Assembly: GCA_037176705.1 (NCBI GenBank)
Contig: JBAWUJ010000125.1
Coordinates: 62,001 to 126,000 of the forward strand
DNA: 64,000 nucleotides
Reading direction: 5' to 3'
From: Molossus alvarezi
Taxonomy: Eukaryota > Chordata > Mammalia > Chiroptera > Molossidae
Below, piece by piece: positions 60,871-64,000 of this stretch (position 1 is its first letter; every line of letters starts with the position of its first letter). Both the position numbers and the translations under genes were made by a program. The notes under the pieces are model-generated. The model saw only the letters and a program-made list of their open reading frames with translations, was not told the origin of the DNA and did not search any database.

Positions 60871-62398
60871 TCCCTCCTCACGGGCCCGGAAGCCTTCCGT
60901 GAGAAACAAACCGCGCGGGCCGGCTCGGCGGCTGGCAGCCGCTCTTCCCTCGCCAGCCCACTGAACATTCTCCAGGTCGAAAGGGAGAGGGAGATCTCCT
61001 CGGCCCTCTCAGGGTCTCTGCCCGGGCCGCCGCCGCCGCAGACTGACGCAAAGCCCGTGAACAGGACGAGAGCACGGCGATATTGAAATGTTTTATTGAC
61101 TGATTCTGTATTTGTATTTGGCCAGAGGCCAAGGGGGGGAGGGGGGAGGGAGCGAGGGAGGTGTGGAGGCCCGTGTGTGTCTGTGTGCGAGGGAGGGAGG
61201 GAGTGTCTGTGCGTGTGTGCCTCTCTCCGGCCCGCTTCCGGGTCTGCCCGCAGAACCGCGGTCACGCGATCGAGGCACCGAACGAGCGAGGACGACTTGC
61301 GGGGGACGCGAGACCGCGCCGGTTGCCTGGGCGACCGGAGAGACAGGTTGCCCGGCACCGGACTTGGCCGCTGCAACGGACAGCGACCGGGTCCACCAGT
61401 GGACCGGATCTCTAACGGGCCGTGACTGGGCGCTGCTGTGTCAGTGTGTGTGGGGGGGGGCGGGGCGGTGTGCGTGTCCGTGGGGGTGCGTGTGTGTGTG
61501 TGTCAGGGTGGGGGGGGCGAGGCCGGCTGGGGTTGGCCTGGTGTGCTGGGGGCTGGGCGGGCGCGGGCGGATCAGGCAATAACTATGAACACGTTGATTT
61601 GATGGACTTATGTTTCAAAAGTACTTATTTGACCTAAGACACGACAGTCCCTACCTCTCTGAAAACAGTTGCAGTGTGCACCAGGACCGTTTCCACTCCT
61701 GTGGATGGTTGACGTACCGGCGGCGCCGGCCCAAACCCCAGGCCACCGGGGTCCGGCTTCGCTGCCCGCAGCAGGTGTCCTCCGCCGGAACCGAGATCGC
61801 ACAGAGAAGCTGCCTCCTCGCTCCGAGGAAATCCCCAAATCCGCCCGGGGATCCGCTTGCCCGCCTGACCTTCCTCGGCACAGGAGGGGCCTAGGGGAGC
61901 AGTCCCTTCCACGACTCCGCGAAATTCCCTGTCCTGCAAGACAGGAGAGCTCTATGAGACTAGGGGGGTAAGAGAGAGGAGGAGAGGGAGACGGGGGCGG
62001 GGCGGGAGAGAGAGACACAGAGAGAGAGAGCGAGCGAGAGAGAGAGAGAGAAGCAGAGAACAGAGGAGAGAAGACAAGTGTCCCAAGCACCCTCCCGCTG
62101 CCGTGAATCGACCACGAGCCCGGGCTCCCGAGCGCTGGGCCACGCGTCTCCGTGGCCCCGTTAGTCAGGATGCGATGCGATGCGATGTGATGCGATGCGA
62201 TCCGGCTGGCCTCACTGTGACGTGTGGCAATCGCGCAGCACCTGCCCGGTGGCGGCTGTGATAAGCTCCGCACAGAGGAGGTTGACAGCTGGCCGGGTCG
62301 GCGCACAGGGGGATGGGCCGTCAGGACGGGGGCGGGGCGAAGGGGGCGGGGCCGCGGCCGCCCTGAATGGTGGCAATTAGCAGCACACCTGCGCCCCG
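60871..62398. promoter_or_regulatory. CpG-island-like promoter block, unit 11
   Basis: C'-type, no private change noticed. Twin GC boxes at 62328-62353. Confidence 0.65.
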
Positions 62399-62925
62399 GG
62401 GAAAAGGAAGGCGGTGTGTAGGAGCAGGGTAGGGGCAAATGACACGCGGCAGTACCTGCCATGAAAACTACTTTCACGGGTCTGAGAAATGCAGGTGGGG
62501 GCCTCATCCCTTACACTTACTTCTTGACACCTGTGTCGCGTGGAAACAAAATCCACGTGAATCGGCCTCTCCGAGCTGTGTCGTCCGTTTGCTTCTCCTC
62601 TTTACACATGTCCACTTTTCCCAGACAAAAAGGGGGTTTGGTGGACTGAAGAGGGTGACGGAGGGATTCCTGGCAGGACACCGCGAACCACTCCTGTGGC
62701 GGCGGGCCCCGAACCGGCGGGGCAACCCCCCCAAAAGTCCCGCCCTAGGCGAGCGCCCCCCTCCACCCGTGTGTTTGGGCCGCCGCCCCGACAACCCACC
62801 AAGCTCCAGTCCGATGGAAAAGCGGCAGATGTGTTCCACGGGACACCCCTCTACTGCTCGGCCCGCCTGCCTCCAGCTTCCCATGGGCCGGGGGCCCTAC
62901 CCTTTGGGCACTGTGAAGCTTTTGC

Positions 62926-64000
62926 CCCCACTCCTCCCCTTGCCTGGCGCTGGAATCTCTGCCAAGGGCAAGTGGTGCGGCTGGGCGAGGAGGAGGCCTA
63001 CTAAGGAAACTTGCCTGCCGTCAACCCCTCCTTCCTGTTCTCCCGTGGGGAATCTTGGTGTGACTCCACATTGCTTCTTGAAGCAGTGAGTGTGTGGGGA
63101 AAGCCAAAGAGAATAAACTCATGAGGTGTTGCAGAGTTCCCTCTCCCCGCTCCCTCCTGCCCTCCCACTTGACCATACCCCCTGCCCCCCTCCCACTCCC
63201 TCTCAAAGGCCGCCTGTGATGAAAATGGGACCTGCACCGCCGCTCACAGACACCAGAGAGGTGTGACTGGACGATCCCCTGAATCACCGGCAGAGGGCTG
63301 TCCCCAGCCTGGATCTTTGTGTTCTCATGGGGAAGGAGGTGGAGGAGACACTGCACATAACATCTGCTTTCCGCTCGCTCCGTGAATTTATTGCAACGTG
63401 AGTGCAAGTGAATGGAGCACAACCTGAACTCATGCACATTTATTACGGAAACGGAGCGAGCCCACCTACGCGTCTGGCCTAGGAAGCACAGGCAGGCTGT
63501 CAGCTCATCTAAAGAGCCTTTTCTGCCTCACATCCCCTTCTGTCTGGAAGTTTTTGTGTTTGAGTTCCTCGCCTAGATATTCCTGGTGCAGTTGGACTCC
63601 AAAAGTCTCCCCTTTTCTTTGGTCTATTCCTGGGAAGGACCTGCCTCTTTTGTCGCTTGGTTGCTTGGTTGCTTGGTCCATTCCTTTACACTCTTCTTTC
63701 CTCCTTCCTCTCTCCCTCCCTCCCTCCCTGCTGTCCCAACAACTTCAGGATGAGTGGTGTCTGAATTCTCCCCCTCTCCCCTTCCGTGCCCCCTCCTCTG
63801 CTGCACACTTCTGTGACAAATAGAGTCTGTTGGCCTGGTTCTCAAGACAAGGCCCTGCTAAACACGTCCCGCAAAGCTCTTTGGCTCTGTTTAACTTTCC
63901 TGCCTCGGTTTCTCCGTTCCTCTTCTCCCAGAATTATCCTGCCATTTCAGTGTCCAACTGCAAATCAAGGAAATACCCTCGGGTGAGGATTAACTGAAGA
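62926..64000 (+). repeat. Array unit 12, first 1075 bp (cut by window end)
   Basis: Contains the CTCF-like motif, the AATAAA signals and the pyrimidine tract with splice acceptor. The window stops just before the CAG/CACCAG tract. It carries the CAAGGAAAT allele of units 3-11 and a private T-to-C change at 63145 that creates CTCCCCGC. Confidence 0.95.
63287..63300 (+). promoter_or_regulatory. CTCF-like binding motif, unit 12
   Basis: Unchanged core, 5737 bases after the unit 11 copy; the CpG is intact here as in every other copy. Confidence 0.6.

Larger units (their letters stand above)
57189..62925 (+). repeat. Array unit 11 (5737 bp, subtype C')
   Basis: Nine CACCAG and nine ACC copies, shorter G-run near 61135-61150 and a converted GT tract like unit 9. 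It ends with a private CpG loss at 62923 (CTTTTGCC for CTTTCGCC), three bases before the unit boundary used here. Confidence 0.95.
1..64000 (+). repeat. Macrosatellite tandem array, ~5.7 kb unit, 11 full copies plus a partial twelfth
   Basis: The same sequence recurs at a period of 5643-5744 bases from the first base to the last, always on the same strand, with no spacer and no unrelated insertion. Copies differ by scattered single-base changes and by length changes in simple repeats, so identity is well above 98% by eye. Neither array edge is inside the window, so total copy number and chromosomal position are unknown. Unit size, GC richness, a CTCF-like motif and a CpG-rich block per unit match the X-linked macrosatellite DXZ4 in style. 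That identity is inference; a different mammalian non-coding macrosatellite is possible. The unit lacks anything I recognise as the coding genes of D4Z4 (DUX4), RS447 (USP17) or CT47 arrays. Confidence 0.97.

Noticed and set aside
1..64000. A CRISPR array or prokaryotic operon cluster
   Set aside because: The period is ~5.7 kb with no short spacers, no ribosome binding sites or gene-dense coding, and the composition is vertebrate-like.
1..64000. Ribosomal DNA array
   Set aside because: The unit is far too short for mammalian rDNA and I see no 18S, 5.8S or 28S sequence.
1..64000. D4Z4/DUX4, RS447/USP17 or CT47-type coding macrosatellite
   Set aside because: No homeobox, ubiquitin-protease or cancer-testis open frame can be seen in any of six frames.
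1..64000. The array as an assembly duplication artefact
   Set aside because: Units differ by private substitutions, different repeat lengths and mosaic haplotypes, which simple duplication of one contig would not produce. The exact copy number may still be mis-assembled.

Overview
The whole window is the inside of one tandem array. A GC-rich unit of about 5.7 kb is repeated head to tail, always in the same orientation: eleven complete copies plus the first 1,075 bases of a twelfth. Taking base 1 as the phase (arbitrary, since no flank is visible), units start at 1, 5646, 11289, 17021, 22753, 28491, 34227, 39964, 45708, 51451, 57189 and 62926. Their lengths are 5645, 5643, 5732, 5732, 5738, 5736, 5737, 5744, 5743, 5738 and 5737 bases. 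Copies differ at only a few dozen sites, so this is a macrosatellite. Simple repeats, CpG-rich blocks, Sp1 GC boxes, AATAAA signals and vertebrate-type splice sites point to a mammalian nuclear genome, assembled from long reads.

Layout of a unit, in unit 1 coordinates. Bases 1-760 carry a strong CTCF-like motif (362-375) and AATAAA signals on both strands. Bases 760-1060 hold a pyrimidine tract, a splice acceptor and a donor that could bound an exon. A CAG/CACCAG minisatellite follows at 1078-1137; it is the main source of length variation. Bases 1140-3590 contain an alternating purine-pyrimidine tract, TCCA, ACC and GGGA simple repeats, and otherwise nothing I recognise. Bases 3590-5118 form a CpG-island-like block with G-runs, an RFX-like X-box, palindromes, a GATGC repeat and twin GC boxes beside a NotI site. 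Bases 5118-5645 lead into the next unit.

I found no protein-coding gene I would defend. The longest reading frame (299 codons, minus strand) is split by a GA-tract indel in units 2, 3 and 6, and no frame resembles a known macrosatellite gene family such as DUX4, USP17 or CT47. I saw no rRNA, tRNA, SINE, LINE or LTR.

The most interesting reading is a regulatory or architectural array: twelve CTCF-like motifs in one orientation, one per unit, spaced 5.64-5.74 kb, each paired with a CpG-rich promoter-like block. This is the design of the X-linked macrosatellite DXZ4, so a DXZ4-type array is my leading hypothesis, unproven without flanks or a search. The copies also record recent concerted evolution: nested blocks of one subtype (B) in units 2, 3, 6 and 8 look like conversion or crossover tracts, and B-then-C pairs recur at units 3-4, 6-7 and 8-9.
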